A DNA stretch of 64,000 nucleotides from Acidimicrobiia bacterium (GTDB taxonomy: Bacteria; Actinomycetota; Acidimicrobiia; IMCC26256; PALSA-610), in the NCBI GenBank assembly GCA_027494135.1, contig JAOSJK010000001.1, positions 971,378-1,035,377 of the forward strand. The letters are read 5' to 3'. The translations under genes and the position numbers were made by a program. Below are positions 9,184 through 17,126 of this stretch, piece by piece; positions within the stretch are counted from its first letter, which is position 1; every line of letters starts with the position of its first letter. A model generated the notes under the pieces. It was not told the origin of the DNA and ran no database searches. It worked only from the letters and a program-made list of their open reading frames with translations.

Positions 9184-10404
9184 GACGCCCACGCCTCGGT
9201 GATCGAGTGGCCCGGTGCACGCGCTTCGCGCTCGGGGGCATCGACCGGATTCAGCGGTCCACCGCACCGCTCGAAGAGAGGGTGCGTCGCCGGAGCGCCT
9301 CCACGGGAGCGCGCCACCTCGGCGATGCTCTCGACGCGTCGCTCGCCGCCCTCGCCGCGCGTCACATGGACGACCGCGTCGATAGCGGCCGCGATCTGCG
9401 CCCTGATCGCCGGGAGCGGGAGGCCGACCCCCGCTAGGAGCGCGAGCGTCTCGGCGCGGATCAGGGCGTCGGTCGGACCGTTGGCGTGCACCGTCGAGAG
9501 GGATCCGTCGTGCCCGGTGTTGAGGGCCTGGAGCATGTCGAGTGCCTCACCACCCCTCACCTCACCGACCACGATGCGGTCGGGGCGCATCCGCAGCGCC
9601 GCGCGCACGAGGTCGCGCACCGACGTGGCCCGACCCCCTCTGCATTCGCCGGCCGCGCCTCGAGGCGGACCACGTGCGGCTGCGCGAGGCGGAGCTCGGC
9701 GGTCTCCTCGATGGTGACCACACGGAGACCGGGGGCGATCGCGGCCGAGAGCGCGTTCAGCAAGGTCGTCTTGCCGGCGCCGGTGGCACCCGCCACGAGG
9801 ATGTTCCAGCCTGCGGTGACCGCCGCCTCGAGGAAGCCCCCGGCGCGACCCGTGTCGAAGTCGACAAGGCTCACGGGGCGTGTCATGAATCGCCGGATGG
9901 TCACTACCGGGCCGTCGGGCGCCAGCGGTGGGAGCACTGCGTGCAGCCGGGACCCGTCGGGCAGGCGTGCATCGGCGATCGGCGCGGTGCGGTCGAGGCG
10001 GAGGCCCAGCGGGGCGACTATCCGCTCCGCCAGGGCGCGATCGTCGCCGCGTCGAGATCGAGTGCGACCTCCACCAGGCAGCCGCGCCGCTCCACGTACG
10101 CGCGGCCCGGCCCGTTGACCATGATCTCCGACACGTCGGGGTCGGCGAGGAGCGCCTCGAGCGGCCCGAGGCCGTCGACCTCCACGATCAGCTCTTCGAG
10201 TATCCGCGACGCGCGCTCTCCTCCTACCAGCGGCGCCTCGTCCCTCATCAGCCGAGCGAGGTGCACGCGCAGGGCGTCGCGTCCACCGGAGCCCGCCGAG
10301 GGATCGGCGAGAAGACGACGGTGCAGCGCCGACTTGAGCGACGCGTCGGCCGCCGGAGGGACGCCCACCACGGAGGGGAGGTGCGCGACGCTCGGTGCCC
10401 TCAT
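9177..10404 (-). CDS. TadA/CpaF family secretion ATPase (two frameshifts)
   Basis: This cytoplasmic hexameric ATPase powers Flp pilus assembly. The N-terminal domain contains DVSEIMVNGPGRAYVERRG, typical of CpaF. The catalytic domain shows Walker A AGATGAGKTTLLNAL, an Asp-box region (VTIEETAELRL) and Walker B RIVVGEVRGGEALDML, followed by the His-box STVHANGPTDA. The gene is split in three frames with breaks near 10055 and 9635; together they give about 408 residues, normal for the family. ATG 10404 overlaps the stop of the upstream Ssd-like ATPase (ATGA). Confidence 0.88.
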
Positions 10405-11096
10405 GCCGCGGCGCCTTCGCTCCCGAGCATCCCGAGACGCCCGAGCAGCCGCCGCGCCGAGCGGACCAGGCAGTCGGGCGGGCGGACCACGAGGACGCCG
10501 GCATCGACGGTGCGCGCCACCGCCGGACGCAGCGGGAACGTCGCGAGCACGGGAACGCCGAGCACGTCGGCGACCTCGCGCTCGCCCAGCGACCGGCCCG
10601 GCTCCTCGACGAGCACCGCGCCGGTCGCACGGGCCGTGAGTGCGCGATGCACCGCGCGCCGCAGCGCCATGTAGCAGCCGCGCACGACGACGACCGACGC
10701 ATCTGCGACCTCGACCATCGCCTCCAGTGCCGGCGCCTCGGCGCGACCCAGATCGGCGACGGTGGGCGCCGGGTCGTCGCGCAGCAGCACCGCGAGTGCG
10801 GCTCCGGCCTCGGGGGCGGCGCCGCGCGGGTCGCCCGCACCTGCGGGCAGCAGCGAGAGCCCGGGGCCCGCTTCCACGGAGAGTCGGGCGAGAGCGTCGG
10901 AGGGCGCATCGGCCCCCGCCAGCAGCCAGTCGGTGAGCCCGGGTGCCGGGTCGGTGGCCAGGCCCAGGACTGCGGGGAGATCACCGTCGAGATCGGCCAG
11001 GCGGGCGCGGCCGGACGCCGCGAGGACGAGGGCGCAGGAGGCCGCGGCGACCGAGGTGCCGGACCCTCCCTTGGGTGACCAGAGCGTGAGGAGCAT
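10401..11096 (-). CDS. CpaE/Ssd-like MinD-family ATPase of the tad locus
   Basis: This 231-residue P-loop protein belongs to the MinD/ParA superfamily. It has a deviant Walker A, WSPKGGSGTSVAA, where the second conserved lysine position of MinD (GKT) is Ser/Thr, as in CpaE and the mycobacterial Ssd proteins. It lacks the N-terminal receiver-like domain of full CpaE. Its role is probably to position the pilus machine or to link it to division. ATG 11096 has AGGAAGG upstream. It is the first gene of the leftward tad operon, divergent from the HAD phosphatase gene 170 bases away. Confidence 0.8.
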   Translation of the reverse strand: MLLTLWSPKGGSGTSVAAASCALVLAASGRARLADLDGDLPAVLGLATDPAPGLTDWLLAGADAPSDALARLSVEAGPGLSLLPAGAGDPRGAAPEAGAALAVLLRDDPAPTVADLGRAEAPALEAMVEVADASVVVVRGCYMALRRAVHRALTARATGAVLVEEPGRSLGEREVADVLGVPVLATFPLRPAVARTVDAGVLVVRPPDCLVRSARRLLGRLGMLGSEGAAA

Positions 11097-11266
11097 CGTG
11101 CTGCCTTCCTGCCGGGGCGCGAACGCGCGGGCACGCGGACGCGCCAGAGACGTGACAGGGGGAAGGCAGGGGAAGCGACGAGGCTCCGGGCGCCGCTCGT
11201 ACGGGGCGCCGGTGGGAGCCCACGCAAAGTACCCACCGGCGTTCGAGGCGTCAAGGGCCGCCACAG

Positions 11267-12082
11267 ATGGACCTACTCTCTTCGGTGATGGAGGCTGCGT
11301 TCTTCGACCTCGACAAGACGATCGTCGCCAAGAGCAGCGTCGCCGCGTTCGGCGGTCCGCTCTACCGGGAGGGGCTCATCTCGCGCCCGGTCATCATGCG
11401 GGCGATGTACGCGCAGGTCGTGTACATGCTCTTCGGTGCGGGCGAGTCGAAGATGGAGCGGACGCGCGAGGCGATGCTCCGCTTGACACGCGGCTGGGAC
11501 CAGGAGCGGATCAAGCAGATCGTGCGCGAGACCCTCGACGAGGTCATCGTCCCCATCGTGTACGCCGAGGCGCTGGAGCTCCTGCACGAGCACCGCGACG
11601 CGGGGAGGCGCACCGTCATCATCTCGTCGTCGCCGGCCGAGGTCGTCGAGCCCGTCGCGGAGCACCTCGGCGTCGTCGATGTCATCTGCACGCGTTCGGC
11701 CGTCGACGACCAGGGCCGCTACACGGGCGCGCTGGAGTTCTACGCGTACGGCCCGCACAAGGCAGAGGCGATCCTCGAGCTCGCCTCTCGCGACGGGATC
11801 GACCTGGCGTCGTCGTACGCGTACTCCGACTCGATCACCGATCTCCCAATGCTGGAAGTGGTCGGTCACCCCGTGGCGGTCAACCCCGATCGCGACCTCG
11901 AGCGGATCGCGCGCGAACGCGACTGGCCGGTAGAACGGTTCGGCCGCGCCGTCGCGCTGCGCGACTTCGTCCCCTCACCGCCGAGCCGGCCGGCGATCGC
12001 CGCGAGCAGCGCACTGGCGGCCGTCGGTACCGGCGTGGCGCTCTACGTCTGGTGGCGCCGCCGGTCGGAGCCCCGCTCCTAG
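11267..12082 (+). CDS. HAD-superfamily IB hydrolase (SerB-like phosphatase)
   Basis: The product has HAD motif I FFDLDKTIV (nucleophile Asp about residue 15), motif II IISSSP, and motif III with a downstream acidic pair in YAYSDSITDLPML. These are the hallmarks of HAD-IB phosphatases related to phosphoserine phosphatase. A C-terminal hydrophobic segment (AASSALAAVGTGVALYVWW) followed by RRR suggests a tail anchor. A gene of this type next to the tad locus matches the order in mycobacteria. The start may instead be ATG 11288, seven codons later. The substrate is unknown. Confidence 0.85.
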   Translation: MDLLSSVMEAAFFDLDKTIVAKSSVAAFGGPLYREGLISRPVIMRAMYAQVVYMLFGAGESKMERTREAMLRLTRGWDQERIKQIVRETLDEVIVPIVYAEALELLHEHRDAGRRTVIISSSPAEVVEPVAEHLGVVDVICTRSAVDDQGRYTGALEFYAYGPHKAEAILELASRDGIDLASSYAYSDSITDLPMLEVVGHPVAVNPDRDLERIARERDWPVERFGRAVALRDFVPSPPSRPAIAASSALAAVGTGVALYVWWRRRSEPRS

Positions 12083-12120
12083 GCGGCTCTCGGCTCGACG
12101 GCGCCGATCGGTCGCGGGGT

Positions 12121-12218
12121 CGCGCTCGCTCTCGTGCTCTGGCTCTGGCCCGCGCTCGGGCTCTGGCTCGTGCTCGGGCTCGGGCTCGTGCTCATGCTCT
12201 GGCTCTGGCCCGCGCTCG
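12121..12218. repeat. Degenerate GGCTC(T/G) low-complexity repeat
   Basis: The stretch is built from GCTCTG/GCTCGG hexamers and contains a near-identical 24-bp block beginning at 12135 and 12195, 60 bases apart. It lies just after the HAD gene stop. Hexamer repeats keep all frames open here, so apparent coding on either strand is not evidence for a gene. Confidence 0.8.
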
Positions 12219-12237
12219 TTCGCAGCAGACGCGGAGA

Positions 12238-12261
12238 CGCCGGGGCGATCACGCCCCGGCG
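12238..12261. terminator. GC-rich hairpin
   Basis: Arms CGCCGGGGCG and CGCCCCGGCG form a perfect 10-bp stem around an ATCA loop. There is no T-run, which is common for actinobacterial terminators. It lies between the HAD gene (rightward) and a small leftward gene and could end both. Confidence 0.65.
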
Positions 12262-12327
12262 CTCGTGTCACAGGTGTTACGGATCGTGCAGGCCCTACAG
12301 GACCTGCGGGACTTCACGTGGTCGTGC

Positions 12328-12405
12328 TCAGGCCGTCTCGCGGACCTTCTTCGCTACTACGGCACCGAGGGCGACCAGCAGGAGGAGGAGCAGGAGCTTC
12401 TTCAT
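12328..12405 (-). CDS. 25-residue hydrophobic peptide (MKKLLLL type)
   Basis: A very short gene with a strong ribosome site (TAGGAGA, eight bases before ATG 12405) encodes a peptide starting MKKLLLLLLLVALGAVVA and ending KKVRETA. It is a single membrane helix with positive ends. The start resembles actinobacterial DLW-39 peptides, but this one stops before the DLW tail, so it is either a shortened relative or unrelated. It is about 120 bases from tRNA-Sec on the other strand. The good ribosome site is the main support. Confidence 0.5.
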   Translation of the reverse strand: MKKLLLLLLLVALGAVVAKKVRETA

Positions 12406-12525
12406 GGGCGGTCTCCTAACGCGGGCTGGGCCACCTGCACACTAGCGAATGCCTCACCCCGCGACACAGGCGGGGTGACGGGGGCCGCATCGCGGGGCAG
12501 CGCCCGCCTGAGGCAGAATCGAGGC

Positions 12526-12615
12526 GGAGGTGCACGGGGTCTGGTGGCCCCCTCGTCTTCAAAACGAGTGGGACGGGCGATCCCCGTCCGGTGGGTTCGA
12601 TTCCTGCCGCCTCCG
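12526..12615 (+). tRNA. selC: tRNA-Sec (anticodon TCA)
   Basis: The RNA folds as a selenocysteine tRNA. The acceptor stem begins GGAGGTG and pairs with CGCCTCC (one G-U) with G as discriminator base. The D stem has 6 bp and a 4-base loop, a Sec hallmark. The anticodon loop CTTCAAA (12557-12563) carries TCA, which reads UGA. A long variable arm has a 7-bp stem (GGACGGG/CCCGTCC), and the T loop is TTCGATT with a 5-bp stem. CCA is not encoded. SerRS charges it with serine, SelA converts it to Sec and SelB delivers it; selA and selB are at 51-54.5 kb. Confidence 0.93.
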
Positions 12616-12651
12616 CTGCTGCGCGAAGCACCGGCACGGTCGGCGCCCTCC

Positions 12652-12680
12652 GGCCCGCACGGCCGCCTGCCGTGCGGGCC
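12652..12680. terminator. Hairpin after tRNA-Sec
   Basis: Arms GGCCCGCACGGC and GCCGTGCGGGCC form a perfect 12-bp stem with a 5-base loop. It lies between tRNA-Sec and the stop of the leftward LURP-one-like gene, so it can serve as a shared terminator. Confidence 0.75.
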
Positions 12681-12693
12681 CGGGCACCGGCGG

Positions 12694-13470
12694 TCAGCTG
12701 AGGCCGCGGCTGTCCTGCTTGAGGGCGGTGTCGACACAGAGGGCGGTTGCGACGACGAGGCTCAGGAGCGGCTCGGTGAGGGGCTCGTGCATCTGCAGAA
12801 CGTAGTTGTCGGCCGTCGTGAACATCGTCTTGGCGAGGCCCTCCCACGTCTTGGTGATGCGCGCGACCTCGCGTCCGGAGGCGTCCTGGACGTTGAAGTT
12901 CCAGGCCCGCCAGTTCTCCGCGTTGAGCGAGCCGACCTCCTTGCCACCCGCCTCGAGCGAGAACCTGATCTTGCCGATCATGTTCTTCTGCACGACTGCG
13001 CCGACCTCGCTGCCGTCGGCGCGCTTGATCGAGAACTTCGACTTCATGAACTTGCGCGGGCGCGTAAGGACCAGCACCGGCTGGTCCTGCGCGTCGCGGA
13101 TCTCGTAGGTGTGGGTCATGAACTGGTCGAGGCTGCTCACGAGGCGGAGCGCCTTCTTGAGCTGGCTCTGGCCGACCTGTGCGACCGAGCCGACCTGGTT
13201 GCCGTTCTGGTCGAAGACCTTGAACTCGGCGACCAGCTCGATGAGCTTCGCCTTCTGGTTGACGACGAGCACCGGCTCCGTGAAGAGCGTCCCGCCGCCA
13301 GTGCCCGCGCCACTCACGCCGGCCTGGCGCTGCACCTGATCCTGCACCTTGCTCGCGTCGTCGGCGCCCTGTGGGGCCCTGAACGCCCCCGCTGTGGGAG
13401 GAGTCGGCGTTGGTGGGTTCGGCGGTGTGGGCGGAGGGCTCGGCGGCGGTGTGGGGGGCTGCTCTTCCAC
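12694..13470 (-). CDS. LURP-one/phospholipid scramblase-related protein
   Basis: The 258-residue protein has a Pro-rich N-terminus (about 35 residues of PTPP-type sequence) and a scramblase/LURP-one beta-barrel domain. Visible family features are LVVNQKAKLIELVAEFKVFD, YEIRDAQDQPVLVLTRP and the K-S-K-F-S-I pattern, ending with a hydrophobic helix (LLSLVVATALCVDTAL). Bacterial members are uncharacterised, and membrane association is the only safe inference. GTG 13470 is preceded by GGGAGGAA, which decides the start against longer upstream options. Confidence 0.75.
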   Translation of the reverse strand: MEEQPPTPPPSPPPTPPNPPTPTPPTAGAFRAPQGADDASKVQDQVQRQAGVSGAGTGGGTLFTEPVLVVNQKAKLIELVAEFKVFDQNGNQVGSVAQVGQSQLKKALRLVSSLDQFMTHTYEIRDAQDQPVLVLTRPRKFMKSKFSIKRADGSEVGAVVQKNMIGKIRFSLEAGGKEVGSLNAENWRAWNFNVQDASGREVARITKTWEGLAKTMFTTADNYVLQMHEPLTEPLLSLVVATALCVDTALKQDSRGLS

Positions 13471-13637
13471 GGTGGTTCCTCCCTGGCCGGCGGGTCCGCC
13501 GCCGGCGTCGGCACGTCGGGCACCCTGCGGCCACGACTCCCCGAGGCTATGCCCACAACGCCCACCCGCGGCCCTACCCCGCCGCCCCACGGTCCTGCCC
13601 CCGCCCCACCCCGCTGCCTCGCCCCGCAGCCCCACCG

Positions 13638-13688
13638 CGACCATGTCGCGTACAGCCACCGTTTCGGTGGCTGGACGCGATATGGTCG
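13638..13688. repeat. Palindromic element family A, copy 1
   Basis: Two 24-base arms (13638-13661 and 13665-13688) pair at 22 positions around a TTT loop. The core GTTTCGGTGGCTGGACGCGA is shared exactly with the copy at 15712-15754. The two copies bracket the beta-propeller/ECF sigma pair. It resembles a REP-type element. Confidence 0.9.
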
Positions 13689-13707
13689 GGAGAATCAGAG
13701 CCGGCGG

Positions 13708-15097
13708 TCAGCCGCCGCCCGCATCCACGAGGCCGGGGGGCCCAGGCGGCGGCCAGGATGTCGCCGGCGAGGGTGGTCGCAGCCGCCGGAGGAATCCAGA
13801 TGTCGGCGGAGTTCTCGTAGAGCACCACCAGATACCGGGTGTCGCCCTGGTATGTGGAGGGGGTGCCGGCGTCGGTGGTGATGCCTCGCAGCGGCGTGTC
13901 GGCGTAGTCGAGGAGCACCTCGCCGCGGGCGCCGGTCGAGGGGTCGAACGCCACGACCCGGCTACCTCCCGCCTCCTCCGGGTAGCAGCAGTGCTCGTTG
14001 ACGACGAGCAACCCGTCCTTCGTCCAAGCCGGGTAGTCGGCCGAGCCCTCGGAGGCGAGCGCCACACCGTCGGCGTAGTCGAACGTCGCCGGGGGCAGAA
14101 CGATCCGGGCGGGCACTCCGGGGCGTCGAAGGGGATCTCGAAGACCCGCGTGTCGCATTCCTCCCAACAGAAGCTGGCGGCGAGGCGGGCGTCACCGGGC
14201 GACCATGCGAGCCAGCTCGGCGCCCACGGGCCGGTCTCTGTGTCGAGGCCCGTCTCGAGGCGTGCGAGCTCGTCACCCGTCGCCGTCGAGCGCACGGAGA
14301 TCGCGCCGTACAGGGAGTCGGTGCACGTCTGGCGGTCGCTCTCGTCGAAGTGCAGCGAGAGTGCGACGTGGCCGCCGTCGGGGCTGAGGGCGAAGTAGTT
14401 GGCGGTGCCGTGCTCCTCGGGAGTCGCGCCCTCGGCGGTCGCTACCTCGTAGAGGGTCCCGCACCCGTAGCCGCCGGTGCCCGACGGCTTGGAAAGGTAC
14501 CAGAGGTGCGCCCGGTCGGGGTCGAGGGCCACCTGGGTGACCTGCTCGCCGTCGGTCGCGTCCACGAGCGTGCGCACCTCTCCGCCGTCGACGTCGAGGA
14601 GGACGACCCGGCCGTCGGCAGTGGCCGCTACCACTCCGTCGGCTCCGTAGGGCACTGCGACGGTCGTCGTGGTCGGCGCCGGGGTCGTCGTGGCGGTCGT
14701 CGGAGTGCCGGTCGTCACGGGCGCCTCGGCACCCGATGTGGGCGGCGTCGCGGGGATCATGTCGACACCGCCGCCGGAGCCGTCTCCGTCGCCGGTGAGC
14801 ACGACCACCAGGGCGATCGCCGCCGCCACCGCACCGGCGCCCGCGAGGACGGCGACGACCGCCCGCCTCGACGTACGGCCGGTGCCGTCGACGCGTCCGC
14901 GCAGACGTGCCCAGGCCCCGGGCGCAGGCTCCACGGTGCCGGCGTACGCGCTCAGCGCGTCGCGCAGCCGGGCCTCTGTGTCGGCGCCGGGGGCGTCTGC
15001 CCCCGTGGGCACGGGGCGCGTTCATCGGAGAGTCGCCCGGGCCGGGGGAGCCGTCGAACGGGTCACGGGGGTCGGTGGGGTCGTGGGGAGCGGTCAT
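13708..15097 (-). CDS. Membrane-anchored beta-propeller (TolB/WD40-like) protein, sigma-factor partner (frameshifted)
   Basis: ATG 15097 overlaps the ECF sigma stop (ATGA), so the two are coupled. The N-terminal part is cytoplasmic, followed by one membrane helix (AVVAVLAGAGAVAAAIALVVVL), a Thr/Pro-rich linker and an extracytoplasmic repeat domain with motifs such as ALDPDRAHLWYLS and ALSPDGGHVALSL, typical of TolB-like propeller blades. Frames change near 15015 and 14105, and the last 20 or so residues are uncertain because another frame runs on into the palindrome. The arrangement suggests an anti-sigma or sensor role; no zinc-binding anti-sigma motif is visible. Confidence 0.7.
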
Positions 15098-15585
15098 CGT
15101 CTCGCCTCCAGGCGACCTGCGAGCGCGGCGAGGCCACGGCTCGCGTGCGACTTCACCGATCCGGTGGAGATGCCGAGCGTCGCGGCGATCTCGGCCTCGG
15201 AGCAGTCGAGGTAGTAGCGGAGCGTCAGGCACTCGCGCTGACGTCGGGGGAGGGCACGCAGCGCGTCGAGCACCTCGCGGCGGTCCTCGGAGAGGAGCAC
15301 GGACTCGTCGGCGGCGGCCGTGGGGGGCGGCGCGGCCGGCCGGTGCCTCGCTGCGACGAGGCGGCGCCGCAGGCCCGACCGTGCGGTGTTCAGCACGATC
15401 GACCGCAGGTAGGCCGGCGCCGCGGCGGGGTCCTTCAACCGCCCCCAGGAGCGGTAGGCCTTCACGAAGGCGTCCTGCACGACGTCCTCCGCCGCCTCGC
15501 GATCGTCGACGAGGATGGCGGCCAGCCGCACCAGCGACCGGTAGTGGTCCTGGTACAGGTCACTCAGGGCCTCGTCGCGATCCAC
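15094..15585 (-). CDS. ECF RNA polymerase sigma factor (SigE-type)
   Basis: An extracytoplasmic-function sigma factor with region 2 (AAEDVVQDAFVKAYRSW, about residues 32-48) and region 4 (LPRRQRECLTLRYYLDCSE...GISTGSVKSHASRGL). Regions 1 and 3 are absent, as expected. The second of two GTG codons (15585) is preferred because GCCGAGG lies eight bases upstream; GTG 15594 would overlap that ribosome site. It directs a small regulon, probably under control of the coupled membrane protein. Confidence 0.9.
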   Translation of the reverse strand: MDRDEALSDLYQDHYRSLVRLAAILVDDREAAEDVVQDAFVKAYRSWGRLKDPAAAPAYLRSIVLNTARSGLRRRLVAARHRPAAPPPTAAADESVLLSEDRREVLDALRALPRRQRECLTLRYYLDCSEAEIAATLGISTGSVKSHASRGLAALAGRLEARR

Positions 15586-15711
15586 GAGCGTCACCTCGGC
15601 GGGGTTCGGGGAGAGTCACGGTGTGGATCATCACCCAGACAGACGCCGGAGTCGCGGTTCGCGTTGTCAGATGCCCGGGATCCCTACCCGGGGCCGGCCC
15701 TGATCCGCGTT

Positions 15712-15754
15712 CATGTCGCGTTCAGCCACGGTTTCGGTGGCTGGACGCGACATG
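15712..15754. repeat. Palindromic element family A, copy 2
   Basis: Two 20-base arms (15712-15731, 15735-15754) pair at 18 positions around a TTT loop. The sequence is nearly identical to the element at 13638-13688. It lies upstream of the ECF sigma gene, 127 bases from its start. Confidence 0.9.
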
Positions 15755-15792
15755 GTCGGGGACCGGGGTGGGGGCGCTCACCGGGGCGCGAC

Positions 15793-15816
15793 CGGGCCCC
15801 GCCGGAGCGGGGCCCG
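15793..15816. terminator. Hairpin downstream of the principal-type sigma gene
   Basis: Arms CGGGCCCCGC and GCGGGGCCCG pair perfectly over 10 bp around a four-base loop. It lies 35 bases after the stop of the leftward sigma gene. There is no T-run. Confidence 0.7.
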
Positions 15817-15850
15817 ATGGGTGACTCGCAGTGGCGCCGGGGCGCCCCCG

Positions 15851-16786
15851 TCAGACGGCGAGCAGGTCGCGGGCGCCGGTGTCGGCCGAGGGGTGCCGGA
15901 GCTTCGACATCGCCCGGGCCTCGATCTGGCGGATCCGCTCCCGGGTGAGGTTGAAGTACTCGCCGACCTCCTCGAGCGTGCGGGCCTCGCCGCGGTCGAG
16001 ACCGAAGCGCAGCGCCAGGATCTGACGCTCCCGCTCGTCGAGCGGGGCCAGGAGCTTCTCGATCTCCGCCGGCAGGAGCGCCGTCGCGGCCACCTCGAAG
16101 GGCGACTCCGCGGAGCGGTCCTCGACTATGTCGCCCAGCTCGGCGTCGCCGTCCTCGCGCAGGGGCTCCGAGAGCGAGAGGGGCTCGGCGGCGAAGCGGA
16201 GCGCCTCGGTCACCTTGTCCTCGGGCATCTCGACCTCTGCGGAGAGCTCGGCGAGGGTCGCGGGGCGCCCCAGCTTGAGCTCGAGGCGCGACCGGGCCTT
16301 CTGGAGACGGGCGAGGGTGTCGCCCGCGTGGACCGGGAGGCGGATCGTGCGGCCGGTGTTGGCGATGCCGCGGGTGATCGCCTGGCGGATCCACCAGGTC
16401 GCGTAGGTGGAGAACTTGAAGCCCTTGCGCCAGTCGAACTTCTCGACGGCGTGCATCAGGCCGAGGTTCCCCTCCTGGATGAGGTCGAGGAGCGGCAGCC
16501 CGGACGCCTGGTACTTCTTCGCGATCGAGACCACGAGGCGCAGGTTCGACTGGACGAAGGTGCGCTGGGCGTCCTCACCCTCCCGGGATCCACGCCTCAG
16601 CTCGCGCTTCTTGGTCGCAGTCAGCCCCTTGGCAGCGGCGAGCTGTTCGCGCGCAGCGTTGCCGTTCTCTATCTGCTGGGCAAGGCGGACCTCGTCGTCC
16701 TTGGTCAGCAGGGGGTACTGTCCTATATCGGTCAAATAGAGCCTGACGAGGTCTTCCTCGTCCCGCTCGACACGTTCTTTGGCCAA
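15851..16786 (-). CDS. Sigma-70 family factor (RpoD/SigB-like)
   Basis: This is a group 1/2 sigma factor. Visible regions: 1.2 (DLVRLYLTDIGQYPLLT), 2 (NLRLVVSIAKKY, DLIQEGNLGLMHAVEKFDW, FKFSTYATWWIRQAI), 3 (IRLPVHAGDTLARL) and 4.2 (EEVGEYFNLTRERIRQIEARAM). TTG 16786 is chosen because AAAAGGGATG lies just upstream and the protein then begins at the usual place before region 1.2; a GTG at 16924 would add 46 residues without family features. At 311 residues it lacks the long 1.1 extension, which favours a SigB-like alternative principal factor, but the housekeeping role cannot be excluded. Confidence 0.88.
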   Translation of the reverse strand: MAKERVERDEEDLVRLYLTDIGQYPLLTKDDEVRLAQQIENGNAAREQLAAAKGLTATKKRELRRGSREGEDAQRTFVQSNLRLVVSIAKKYQASGLPLLDLIQEGNLGLMHAVEKFDWRKGFKFSTYATWWIRQAITRGIANTGRTIRLPVHAGDTLARLQKARSRLELKLGRPATLAELSAEVEMPEDKVTEALRFAAEPLSLSEPLREDGDAELGDIVEDRSAESPFEVAATALLPAEIEKLLAPLDERERQILALRFGLDRGEARTLEEVGEYFNLTRERIRQIEARAMSKLRHPSADTGARDLLAV

Positions 16787-17126
16787 CGAAACATCCCTTT
16801 TCTGAGACTGCGCCTGTGGAGAAGCCGCAGGGGGCCGGCGGACTCGGACGACCCTCACACGGTGTCCTTGTAGGATAAGGGAGGCGTCAAGCCGGTTTAT
16901 CCACAGAACATCGGGGATATCCACAGTCCGGCTCGGGTACTTCGGCCCGGTACCGCGGCATCGTACCGCCCGGATGCGACATCTCCCCCGAGACCGGGCC
17001 AGTCGCCGACCCCCATGCGCACCCCGGGGAGCCTCGGACCGGCGGTCGGGGGTGCCGGTATCGGACGGCCGTCGTCCCCGTCAGTGACCGAGGGCCCGCC
17101 GATGCCGGCCGCCGATGTGATCTACA
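16787..17126. promoter_or_regulatory. Sigma gene upstream region with DnaA-box-like sites
   Basis: This 340-bp stretch has no gene. TTATCCACA, the exact DnaA-box consensus, is at 16897-16905, and ATATCCACA (one mismatch) is at 16917-16925 in the same orientation, 20 bp apart. A weaker third site, TGTGGAGAA on the + strand, lies near 16814. A -35-like TTGACG for the leftward sigma gene is at 16885-16890 on the minus strand. Binding by DnaA is an inference from sequence only. The remainder to 17126 shows nothing else I can support. Confidence 0.5.

Noticed and set aside
8070-9437. Long + strand frames across the tad locus
   Set aside because: They are Arg/Pro/Ala-rich shadows; the minus-strand TadA, TadB and TadC genes explain the region.
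12121-12218. Glu/Pro/His-rich or Leu/Trp-rich protein in the hexamer repeat
   Set aside because: Both readings come from the GGCTC(T/G) repeat, which keeps every frame open; no ribosome site or family is seen.
16897-16925. Chromosomal origin of replication
   Set aside because: Only two good DnaA boxes are present, and there is no dnaA, dnaN or AT-rich unwinding region nearby.
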